NCBI GenBank assembly: GCA_947396885.1
Contig: OX377206.1
Coordinates: forward strand, 90,207,960-90,271,959
DNA length: 64,000 nucleotides
Direction: 5' to 3'
DNA from: Heligmosomoides polygyrus polygyrus
Taxonomy: Eukaryota > Nematoda > Chromadorea > Rhabditida > Heligmosomidae
Shown here piece after piece: positions 46,347 to 58,700 of this stretch. The translations under genes were made by a program, and so were the position numbers. How positions within the stretch are numbered: position 1 is the first letter of the stretch; each line of letters begins with the position of its first letter. The notes below the pieces were generated by a model, which did no database searches, had not been told where the DNA came from, and saw only the letters and a program-made list of their open reading frames with translations.

Positions 46347-46703
46347 TAGGCTTTCTTGGAAAGCGTTTGCTCGTTCCCGATATGGCAAGGTGCAGAGCGA
46401 TGACACTGTCTTCATCATCAGACCAAGCACACGTTAATTTCCACAGTGAGCAATGCAATGTGCTGCAGGGACAGCTTTCAGTGTTGAATTTTGCTGACTT
46501 GGTGCCTACACTGCATTCATAGTTCCATTTCGACGAGTCACACTCACTCACCGTGCACGAACCGCACCAAGCAAGCCCTCGTTACTTCTTCGTACTCATT
46601 TGTCTCGAGCGTTCGTCAATTTCCATGTGCTGCGTGATGATTAGTCCTAATGCGTGTTCGCTCATCCCTGCATTTGTAGGCAACGCCGGTTGCTTGCTGC
46701 TCG

Positions 46704-46715
46704 CTGTGTATTCAG
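46704..46715 (+). promoter_or_regulatory. Probable trans-splice acceptor of the BLTP3-like gene
   Basis: A pyrimidine-rich stretch ending in TTCAG lies 22 bases before the MTSII start codon. A short upstream ATG at 46721 opens an eight-codon reading frame that overlaps the start, so the trans-spliced leader would carry a small uORF. Inferred only from position. Confidence 0.4.
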
Positions 46716-46737
46716 TTGCCGATGAGGATTTGTTGCC

Positions 46738-49700
46738 ATGACTAGCATTATAAAGAACCAAATTATCAAGCACCTATCCAAGTAAGTGTTTTTCTTTCAT
46801 TGCTCACTTTTACTTATTGTTATGTTTCTATTTTATCTCATTGGTATGAATGCAAATCGCCAAGAGGCGAAGGCACCGTATGTGCAGTTTATCACAGCAT
46901 GGGACTTATGAGTGCCGGTCGACTCCTCAGTTGTGGTGATACGTAGTTTCGTTCTTTCGGATCCACATTTTAGCAAGGGTCTGATAATTCCTCTAAAATC
47001 TTCACTCAGAGACCAGCCTGTGAGCCCAGAAAACCGTCCAAATCCCCATTTCTTCTCAAATCAGGATATTAGGCTATTATTTTACGAACACGCGCTTCTG
47101 TGCTCTGGTATCGTTGAATTAATGGATCTCTGTTTTATTAGTGTTTGACTCAGTACTACGAGGTTTATTAGACACTTTGGTAAGGTGATCTCAGTTCTAG
47201 AGAGGGCGGAGCTTCGTCAAGGAAAAAAGATAAGGGATGACGTAAATCAATCTTTTTTTTGGGATGTGCCACGCACTCCACTTCTAGGGGATGTCGTGAA
47301 TGCAATTTGAAATCGTATTTGGCCTATACCATGACTTGAAGTGGACAAGTCAGTGGTTTATCCCTTCCAGACGAATCTGGTACCAAATCACCGATCCCGT
47401 AGGGATGAAAAGCTTAATTAGCCTAGGCGGGAAAGAAGAAAACTTATTTTCGGACAAGTGCGCGATTTCATACTGCTGTTTATTCGTTCCGGTCTGACCT
47501 GCACATCTCATATTTAATTCACCTCCTCTGTCCTAAGTGATAACATTAATTATATGTGATGATTTCAACATCACTTAAGTTGTATTCGGGAGAACAGTGG
47601 GATGGCAAATGCAATAAAAAATATTTGATGTATATCTTTGGGCAACAAAAAGTGGGCTTGAAAAGTGTATCACCACCCAAGTGTTAGTAAGGAATTGATA
47701 AATTATGGAAGCAAATGCTTCTAAGCACTCCGAAGAAACTTCTGGTGAGCATGTTGAAGGTTGCAAAAGTGCTGAATAGCGTGGAAGAGAGACACCACTG
47801 AACAACCCAATGAGTGTTGGTTGCGTGCTTCAGCATCGTTATCGGGTTATCAAGCTTGGTGTTGGTCTGAAGAAGCTCCTGAAAATGCTTGATTCTTATT
47901 TTTCTTTGTCCGACATTGCTAGGAGCTTCGCCTTCTAATAAAGTTGAGCGACAATGTGCATCGGAATTTTGTTGCAGAAATTTTGGCACTATTGTACTTT
48001 CACAACTCCAAGGGTCGAGGAGAGGTCGAAAAATTTTTTTCGCCCAAACTTCGGCTAGGGGGGTTATTTGGGGTGCTGATCACGAATTTGAGATCCGTTT
48101 TCCAAATTACGGCCGATTACGGTAGGTACAGGTAGGTACGGGTGACTAAGGCTGCCAAGGTCATGGTCACCGATTTCGCCCAAACTTCTTCTAGGGGGGT
48201 TATTTGGGATGCTGATCACGAATATGACATCCGTTTTTCGTTTTACGCTGGAGTACGGTAGGTTGCGGGTAATAACCCCCCTAGCCGAAGTTTGGGCGAA
48301 ATCGGTGACCATGACCTTGGCAGCCTTAGTTACCCGCACCTACCGTAGGCTACCGTACTCCAGCGTAGAACAAAGAACGGATCTCAGATTGGTGATCAGC
48401 ACCCCAAATAACCCCCTAGACGAAGTTTGGGCGAATTTTTTTCGACTTTTCCTCGACCCGTGGAGTTGTGAAAGTACAACAGTGCCGAAATTTTTTCTAC
48501 GAATTACGTTTTAGATCATGCTTTATCTTGCGGTTACAGAATCATTTACCGTTTATTCTTACAACCTTCCACGGTATAGTTGGGACTGGCCGCATTCGGG
48601 TTTTAGTTGCCGAATTCGTGGTTGCTACCTAATTTGTGTGCAAATTATCCTGTGGTGTCCTTTGGGACTAAATGTGATGTAGAACAGGCAACTTCGTTAA
48701 ATACGACAAACATTTCCTGACATTGAGAAGAGCTGCAGTATAATGGACTCGTTTTGCAGATTTGCGAGGAACTTAAAGCCGGAGCAGATTTCGCTGGAAG
48801 TGCTGAAAGGGAAAAGCAAACTTCAATTCATCGAAATCAACGAGGAAGTGCTGACGGACGTTTTGGTGCGCTTGTCTAGTGTTTGCTTTGGCTCATTTCC
48901 TAGTAACGGTAGCTAAGAAAAAGTGCTTGGTCACGCAATCATTCTTGCTCTCCTACCTCCCATGTTTCTGCCGTGTTTAACATTTACATTTTCTGTGTAG
49001 TCGTTTCCCATGAGCTAGAAGCTAGTCCTTTCTCTGTGGGAAGGAATTGTTATCAAGCCGTTGGTTGCGCAAGCGATGTTTCAGAATAGTCACCCAAGTT
49101 TAGCGGTTATGCTAGCCCTGTTACGATATGATACTATTCAGGAACTTCCGCCATGGTTGAAAATAAAGCGAGCTACGTGTACGGGAGTTACTGTGAATGT
49201 GCCATGGACAAAGCTGAAAAGCGCTCCAGTCCAGATAGTGAGTCAATTGCTACAAATTATCAACTCCGCAGGGTGTTCAGGAAATCAGGATCCTAGATTG
49301 TAGGTTGTGCATTCAGTCAATGCATGTCAGTTTGAAAGCCCAGAACAGCCCCCAAATGAAAGGAATCCATTGTGGAGGCTTGTTAAATAGCTTTTAAAAA
49401 TAAATCAATAAATAACTCAAGAACTCAGACTCAATGCTTTACTGAATCGCAGCATTTGGGGTAGCCTAACAAGTGTGGAGGAAAAACCTTATAGCATTCG
49501 CCATCAGTTGTGGTGCTACGGTCAATTTACGAATACATAAATCTCTTGATTTTTACCTAAACAGCGAGGGGTACTGTGCAACACGATCTTGAGTTGCTTC
49601 CATCATCCACAAACTTGTCTAATCAGAAGGAATATTAAGCTATTCAGGCGTGCGTCATACTTTATCTCTCTTCTAGTAAATGCTATTTAGTTCATCGATG

Positions 49701-52700
49701 AAATCAATGTCGAGGTTGTTCTTAACAATGAGCCACGTTCCAAGCCATCCGACCGTTCTTTAAGGTAAATGATGTTCATTAAGATTCTCCGAGTGTCATA
49801 TGTTCAGCAAATCAAGTTGTTTTCCAGCGTTCTTGGTGAAAACACGTCATATGGTTTTGCGGACAAGGTAGTGGAAGGTATGTCGTTGTATATAAACACT
49901 GTTGAAATCGTGTTCGACTCTGATGCATTTGGAGGATCTTTCATGGTGAGTTCCAAGGTTTTCTTCTTTGTCGCCGAGAATCTTAATTTCCTACGATTGT
50001 TGACTTATAAAGCGTGACATAATTTAAGCTCTCGAGATTATCGGTGGAGAGCAGAACTCCTGGATGGCAAAATGCTACGGACTTGAGGTTGACACGTGTT
50101 AGCTGTCCTGCTCTTAGTCGTGTATTAATATTCAAACAGGCATGTTTCTTTCAGGGGTTAATTTTGTATGTTTCTTTTATTGCACAAAGGGACCCTTTTA
50201 CAAAGGTTTATTGAAGATGAAGATGTAAATATTGTCGCGCTATTAACCAGTGGAATATCTTCCTACTCACCTTTCATGGAGAAATGGAATGACTTGCAGT
50301 GTTTTTCGAAGTTTACTGGAGATGGAAAACACCCGCATAAATGTGGACTACGAACTTCAAGTCTTAAAAATAAGACTGAAATATCAACAACCTTAAGAAG
50401 AAATTGAGCCTTTTGGCGTAGCGGATTTTCTACATATGAAATACCACCTCATCTGAGCGGTGTACGTAACAGTGCTGGTTATCGGGAACCCCACGAGACC
50501 CTGATTTTCACTAAGAAAAGCACGATGAGAAGGTGTGCTCTGATTTTTACCACAATTTTCTACACTCGATGTTTACTGTGTTGAACATATTCCATCCAAA
50601 GTCGTCTCTCAGGTATGTAGGTGTGAACAGAATTTAAAGAGGATGTGGATGTTTGTGTAGAAAAACTTGTTTGTCTACATGTTCTGGAAACAACAGCAAG
50701 CTGTAGGGAGATCTAATAGGATATTTGGCCGCGACTGATTGTAGACTTGTTGTGCCAGAATAATTTGATTTGCATTCTTACACCCAATTTCGTTCCAGAT
50801 TTCTTGGCAGCTCCTCCGCATTGAAGCCTCGGCAAAAACGGATAAGAATGAGAAACGTTGTACAATAAATGCTCCTCTTCGACTTATCACAAGTGGAGGT
50901 AAAATACGAGTAGCTCTGAAGAAGAGCTCCATAGGTGGGAGAAGCTTTTTTGTTTCTATTTACCTTTGCTATGTTGTCTACTGCAAAAACTATTCCGTGT
51001 TAATTCCAGATGGATCGGTGATTAACGCTCAAATTCATACGCTTCTTGAAGATATTTTATGGGTTGCTACACTACCTCAACTGCGTTCTGCTATCACATT
51101 TTATTCCTATATTATGAGCTTGGTCAGGCAGACTCAAAAAGTCTACACTCCAGTATGTTTTAATCATTTAGCGTGGAAAATTTAGCACTTGTCTACTTTC
51201 GCTGTTAAGCATTGGAAGTTGTGTAAGCTTTTCAGCTCGTAGTAGCGCAGTAGGGAGAAGCGCCTGCTACTGCGTGCATCCAATTCCAGGTTCCTGGTTC
51301 GGATCTCCCGTTCAGGCCAACCAAGCCTTCCATCCCTTCGGGGCGGTCTATTGGTACCAGGTTGTCTGGTGACGGTAAAGCTCTGACCTATCCATCGACT
51401 GACCACTGTAGCTCATTCTAGAGGCCAAATACGCATTCATATTGCATTCATATATTCCACAGAAATGGAATGCATGACGCGCCCCAAGGGGGATTGATTA
51501 TCGCCGTCCTTCATCCCACTATCCCTGATTAGAGGACGTGAATGTTCTGCAAATGCGCTAAGGAATCCACCGTATGGGTTTGGTTCACCAATCAATTGGG
51601 TCTATTCAGCAAAGGGCTCGCATGGTGCACTGGGAGGGGGTGCCACGCGATTCACTGGTGTGCTTCCGAATCGATTCATGTCTGGGTTCCGTCCATCTTA
51701 TCAAGCTTTGCATCCGGAGTCGGTGAATTGGCACCAGGCTGGCAACCGCAAATTCTTGCTTCCGGGGGTCTTGTAAAAGTCGAATGGTGGCGCAGTCCCA
51801 TGAAAGGCTTAATTAACGCGACCTTCGGTTTTTAGTCTGCAGAATTCTGAACTGAAGGGTGATATGTCGGAGATAATAGTATAACGATAGTATATAGTAT
51901 AGTATATCGCCTTGTATGATAGTATAACGATAGTATATAGTATAGTATATCGCCTTGTAGTATAATAAATTATCTACGGCGCGCGGTAGCGCGATCAAGG
52001 GGGGGGGGGGGACGCCTCGGTTGTCGCGTCTATCCGATTTAAGGTTTTTGGTTCGAATTTTTCCACTCAGTTAACCAAGCTTTCCGTCCCTCCGGTGTCG
52101 ATGAATTGGTACCAAACTTGTCTAGGAAGGTAAAGCGCTGACTTGTCCATTGTCTGGCCACCACAAGTCGTAAAGACCTAATACACACTTAGATTGTCTC
52201 CATAGCATTGACGAAGAATGCGTGGCTCATCCCAAGGAGATCTGATTATCGCCGTCCTTTATCTTTTATCTTTTACTAAGTTATCTAGAGCTTGGAGCGA
52301 AAAAAGATAGGGGATAAAGGGAGTGGTCAAAGCTAGCGCTCTAATGGGGCTATACAACACACGATTTTGATTTTGCAAATGTGTTTGTTTTGGCTTGTGA
52401 AGCCGAGTAAATTTTCTCAAATTTTGTTTTTGGATCGCTGTTTAACGACGATGGATTGTTGCTTGAAGACGTGAGTACAGGATTTGGCCTTTAGGTTAAC
52501 CTTCCGACAAAGTCCGCCGAATTATTGGTTCCAAATGGTGAAACCGTCTCGATATCAAATACGTTCCGAGCATTTGACTTCGATCAAACGTCGTACCACT
52601 TGCATATTAAGAAGGTTGATCTCCATCTCTGTGATGATGCTCACCTGAATAACAGTGAGTTTAAAAGATCTCATCCATATTTTTCCTTTAAACTTATTGG

Positions 52701-55700
52701 CTTACAATTTTAGCCTATCCTCCTGGATGGGACATTGAAAGTGGAGCGATGCAAGTAACTCTTTACCGTGTCTTGATTGACGTGTACCCTAGCACATTGG
52801 CTACATCAGATAGGTAGACAATACTTATTGATTTGCTGTTCTCTGATACCGTTTAGTGTTTCTCACTTTTAGGGTGAAATGGCCTCGTTATACGGCGCCA
52901 AATGATTTCACACAATGGATTGAATCAAGACTTGCGGAGCAGTTCAGACAGTTTTGTGCTGACACTGGTGAGTTGGCTATAGAAAATGTTTGTTTGTTCT
53001 TTTGAAGAGCAAGATTTGGAAAGCTCCTCGTTAGACTTTCTTCATCAAGAAATCAGCTTTGAGAATGAGTTTTGTCAGGTTTTCTTGTACTTTTCCATTC
53101 GTTCCTTATGCCTCCATTTCAGACGATGCTGGGAGGACGCGACTGATTCGTTGCTGGCCACAACTCATATCGTTCATAGTCGTCATTCGTATCTATGACC
53201 TTGTGATCCAGTGCGTATCAGACCTGAACTCGAAGAGGGAGAGCCTTCAAAATGTGTTCGCGAGTGATCGGTACGTATTGCTAACTTTTATTTCTGATTT
53301 TCTTAATCACGGCAAGAATTCCTTTAAAAGGTTTGCAAAGCTAGCATAGCTGAAGTACTAACGTAAAGCTAAGGTTAGTTAAGGTGAAGCGAAGGAATAG
53401 GGTAGGGGACATTTTCAGATTGATAACGCTTTCTCATACTAAAACGGATGTAGTTATATCTTGTGATCCAGTGCGTATCAGACCGTATCAGAAATTCGCA
53501 TCTATAAACTCTATTTTTGTCAGATGTCTTAGCCCTAGTTTCCACTTGCGCCGCTGCGCGGCGCGGCACGATGGTCGGGATGGATATCGACCGGGCGGCG
53601 GGATAAATCGATATCTATGGCGATCGTGGTGCCGCGCCGCGTAGCAGCGCAAGTATAAACTAGGGCTTAGGCGACTAACTTGGGCGAAAGGAAGAGCAGT
53701 CAAAAGAGGCGTAGGCTGTCGCGTGCACCTGTTTCTAGGTCCTTGATTCGGATTTCCCATCCCACCCCAATAAAACCTTGCATACCTCTGGGATCGGGGA
53801 ACTTCTGAATGACTTGCCTGGGAAGAGCAAAACACCGACTTTTCCATCGGATGACCACCGTAAGTCATCGTAAAGGCCAAACACGCATTCAAATTGCCTC
53901 CATGACATGCCGTAGAAGTAGCATGCGTGGGGCCTCCCAAAAGAAATTGGTTAACACTGTCTTTTATCCTTTATCACTGTCTTCTCGCCGTTCGTCGAAT
54001 TGCTTGAACGGGCGCCAGTTTCTGTTGGCTAGCTCGTGTCGTGTGCCAGGGTAGCACAGTGAGTCATCGCTCGAGGGCACATTCTCATTCTGACCATCCA
54101 TGCTATCTCCAAGATCCGGCGAAGCTGCTGCATTTCTTTAGGCCTCGATCCCCATCATTTGGAACATAGCAGCAGATAACTTTTTTTGCTGTATTATGCA
54201 AAAAAACCAAACTTTTCCGCTGCGATGTTTGAAGTGATGGAGATTGAGGCCCACTAACACGGTGGGGGTCGTCCTGGTGTTCTTTTGATATTCCTTAGAA
54301 TCCAGTTGGTTACGGTCAACTTCAGCGGAGGTCAGCGAAACACATTAAGTGGAGTTTTTTTTTGCCCAGCGAGTTTTCGATGACTTGGTCCATCGCGTCG
54401 ACGAAGCTCGGAACTCTGGATGCCTTCTCTCATTTGCGTGAATCATGTCACTCCTAGCATCGTCCTTTTGATCCCTGTTCATGCTGATTTCGTAGAACAT
54501 AGATCTCCGAGTGTACATTCTTCAAGCTATTGAATGTACTGCTCCATACGCCTCTCGTTTCTCGCGATTATTTGTTGTATAATATTCCTCGAGTATCACA
54601 GGCACTCGAGAGAGACTACAATGTAGAGTCCTGGGGACGCTGTGGAGTGCAGAGAGAGCTAATGATACACCTTTTCTACGGGTAGTAATTACGTGTCGTT
54701 TTGTAGCTGTAATAACCTATTCTCGTGGTCCTAATTGCTGTCAGAGAAACGACTATGCATGAAACGAGGTGAAGGCAGCGAAAGGAACACTGTCCCGATT
54801 TTCTATGAAAATTTTGAGTTTGTTTATGTTGCAATCAATATTTCAAGTACTCACAGGCTTAGCTTACCTTAGCGTACTTATCATTAAATGACAAATTATA
54901 TGTATTTTTCCACTGTGAACAATAGATATAACTGGAGATAACAGTAGATATTGCCTTTGAAAACCACTCCATTTACTTACTCCAATTTCAGGCAGTTACG
55001 GTCCATACCGAATGACCAGTACATATTCCATTTCGAATTCGCCAACTTCATGCATCCTATGTCAACTACACTTCCAGGTTCGGTGTTGTCTTTTTTACGT
55101 ACCTCGTCTTCTTTGAAAGGTGAATTAGAAGAACTTCAATATTCATATTGTTAATGCCGGAACACAGTACTTCCCACGTGGCTTTGTGCCTCCAAAATGT
55201 TTTGTCTTCTTTTCTTCTTCATGGGAGCACGGTGTGATCAGTTACAGAAATTAAGTGAGTGCCAGCTGGGTGCAGTAATGTGCGTGTCGCCGTTATAGGT
55301 TCACCTTAAGGACTGGGCAATAGCAAACTTTTCTTAGATGATTCAAAGGATTTTTTATAGTTCTTAGCCGTTTCAAAGAATTTTTCATAGTTGACATGTG
55401 GTACAGTTTCGTACACAGTTTTGAGAAGCACCGACTCTTGCGTTCGCCTCCAACTGTGATTGTAGTTAGACTCCCGTCCAGGCCGACCACGTCTTCCACC
55501 CCTCAGCGATTAATGAATTGGCACCCGACTTCTCTGTTAAAGATAAGCAGTTGGCTGTTTATCGGTTTCTCCACGGCATTTCTTTGTATTGATGAAATAC
55601 ACCTTAAAATTGCATCCATGATGTTCCATAGAAGTAAAACGCGTGGCGCATGCCACACCGGACTTAGTTCTCACAGATTTTCACCCTTTTAGCCTTTATT

Positions 55701-58700
55701 GAATAATAAATCTGAACCTCTTTGCTCGAGGTCTCACTGGACCTGTGTTCGGAAGACATAGAGTAACTGGTAATAGGGGGCGGCGACAAGTCTCCACCTT
55801 TAGTGTCATGCATTCTATCTCTACGGATATTTTGGAGGTAATTTCAGTGCGTATTTGGGCTATACAATAACTTGTGCATGCCAGACGATGAAGAATTCAG
55901 GGCTCTATCCTTCCCAGACAAGTATGGTACCAATTTTCCGACCCCGGAGGGATGGAAGGCTTGGTCGGCCAGTCAAATCGAAATCGGAATCAGGAACCTG
56001 GTCTCGAGTTCACGCGACAGCCGGCACCTCGTCCGACTGCTCCACACACCCTTTGTTCGGTATAGGTTAATAAATGCCTTTCATTTAGATTGCTGGATAA
56101 CTTGAACAATATTGCGCATGACGCATACCAAAAGATTTAACACCATTTGGTGTTTGTGGTTTTTCTAAAAGTAAACACAAATGTTTTCTTCCTTAATTTA
56201 TCCTTTTTATATCTTCACTAACGGTGCGGATAGATGTCGGAGTAGTGCCAACCCTGTTTAGCTCCGGCGCCTGCAAGCTTCATGCAGTTAGGGCCGTTTT
56301 CTATTCTGTTCGACAAGAGAACGTTGAGATGGTGCTTGTATGTAGTCCACAATATTACGACCGTCCTGGTGAGTGTATACTTCTATACGCTTTTGTTTCG
56401 TGTTCATTCTTATCAACAAGTGCTTGATTTTACAGGAAGAGTCCGCTGGCTTTGAAATGGAGCCTCTGCCCCATTCGGACTTGCGTATAGATCTCTTAAT
56501 GCCTAAGGTAACAACTGCAATAGCGTAGATCTCATCTGTAGTGAATCATTTCATTTGCGTTCAGGTTATAATACCGTTGCCGACGCCAAAACGGGATAAT
56601 CATTGGTTTCCTCTTCGTCTGCTGATTTCGTTCTCTATGCTGTCCTTGTCTAATACTCTTTCATCTCGAAACCTCCTAAAGCCATTTGAAATGCTCAAAG
56701 AGAAGACGGTTGCCTACGTGAAACAACTGGACCTTCTCGGAGGAGGACCAACATTTGTTAGTGATTTGATTCAGCTGCTCAATTTGAGGAATCCTTGTGG
56801 AGGTGAGCATCACTCAGTGCAGCAGTGTCTTCACGTTATGAAAACTTCTCCGATTATAGTAAACGAACTGCTGTGGCTACACACCTCACCTGGATGGGTT
56901 GATACTGACCATGGATCTGGCACAAAGTCACTGCCCGTTGTATCTGATGTGCGTCACTCTGCTGCTTTTCGCAGAGGTTTATTCTCCATGTTTAGTCTTT
57001 TTTAGGTCAGTTTCTCAGGAGCTGTTTTGCTGAGACCCGAGCAAATCAACGTCTACGTTGAACCGGTTACAGAGGTTCACGCCTTCGTGGATCACTTCCA
57101 GTACATCCAAGTACGTATTCCAGTGATTGTTGTTATCTAGTTGTCCGAAAAACTGAAATGGTATCATTGGATTGTTCCGGCGGCTGTCAATTTATATCTG
57201 GACCGAAATCATCAACACATGGTCAATGCATCTCATCGCCAAGCATCTCATTAGTAAAAAGAATTGATTAAATTGTAGTACTAGATTTTAAGGAAAGTTT
57301 TCCGTCACTCACTTTGGCGTTCAGCCAAATTTTTGAAAAGTGTTCCGGAATCTTCTCCCAATAGCGCTTATATAGGCTGACCTATAACCTACATTTGTCA
57401 CTATTGTCGTCGTATTCCGTTACGACTCTGACCTTAGTGAAAGTATGGTTCGGAAGTTCAAGAACAGAGACTTTTGCTTGGAGGACATTCACGGTCTGAA
57501 AGGCCAGTTGCAGTGAATGAGGAGCTCCCTCTGGAGCTGGTTCAGCATGATCCCTGGCGTTACACCTGGCGGAGGAACTCGGGTGCAGTCACCACCATAG
57601 CTCATCACCTGCGTGTGGCCCTGGCGAGACATATAGGTATGGCGCATGGATACCGCATGAACTTAGCGGCAACCAGCTACAGGTGTGCCAGGGTGCGTTC
57701 AGGAACTTCTTGAATCTACAGCGGAATTCTTTCTTTCTTTCTTTTTTGGCTCGAGAACCTGGGTACTGACAACGAAATGTGGGCAGTCGTTGCAAAGGAG
57801 ACTCAAAAAATGCTCCAGCGTTTCAGATGGCATGTTCTGGCCTACCTACCGTATTTAGCCGGTCTTGCTCCAACGGATTACCATCTGTTTCCTTCGCTGT
57901 CGAACCATTCGTGGGAGAAACAATTTATCTATTTATTTATCAGACATAGCATAGACATCAGCATAGTCATGCATTACATAAGCAAAGGCACATAAACAAA
58001 TTCTAGGTCATACAAACTTACAACAAACATGAAATTAAACACAGCGGATATTCTCGACCTCACCTAATAATAAGTTCAAGTCCTTGAGATTTCTATAAGT
58101 GAGTTGGTTTCGCCTGCGATTTTGGAACGAGAAGGTAAAGCCTTAGGTTCCCTCTCCTATTCGTGGTCAGAGGTGCACCAATAATGTCATGTTATCTATT
58201 GAATTTCTATTTGTAAGAATCCTAACCGTCATGGTCATATCGTTTCCATCTTTCTTCGACTACGGATGCAAGGTAACTTAAGCTGTCCGGTCCTGTCTGG
58301 ACCTCTAGGTATGTTGTCATAGTTGGTGCCAAAGTATCTCATAGTTGACAACAGGGAGGCACTTGAAAAGTGTCTCGCTGAGTTTTTTTCGTCAAAACCA
58401 CAGAAATTCTATAGATGTGAATTACCTGAGAAATGGAAATGTGTTGTAGATCTTAGTGGTGTATTTAATTGTTAAGACTCAGTTGGTGCATATAATTGTT
58501 GAGACTCAGTTGGCCTGTCTAACAATTATATGCACCATTAATATCTACATCACATTGCCATTTCTCAGGTAATTCGCATCTATAGAATTCCTGTGGTTTT
58601 GACGAAAAAAAAAACTCATTGAGGCACTTTTCAAGTGGCTCCCTGACGTCAAATCATAAGGTTTGGAACGAGAGAAAAACATTTGCAAAAAAAATTGCAC

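Noticed and set aside
53488..53940. 150-codon minus ORF
   Set aside because: Spans a MITE and a SINE; a chance open frame through repeats.
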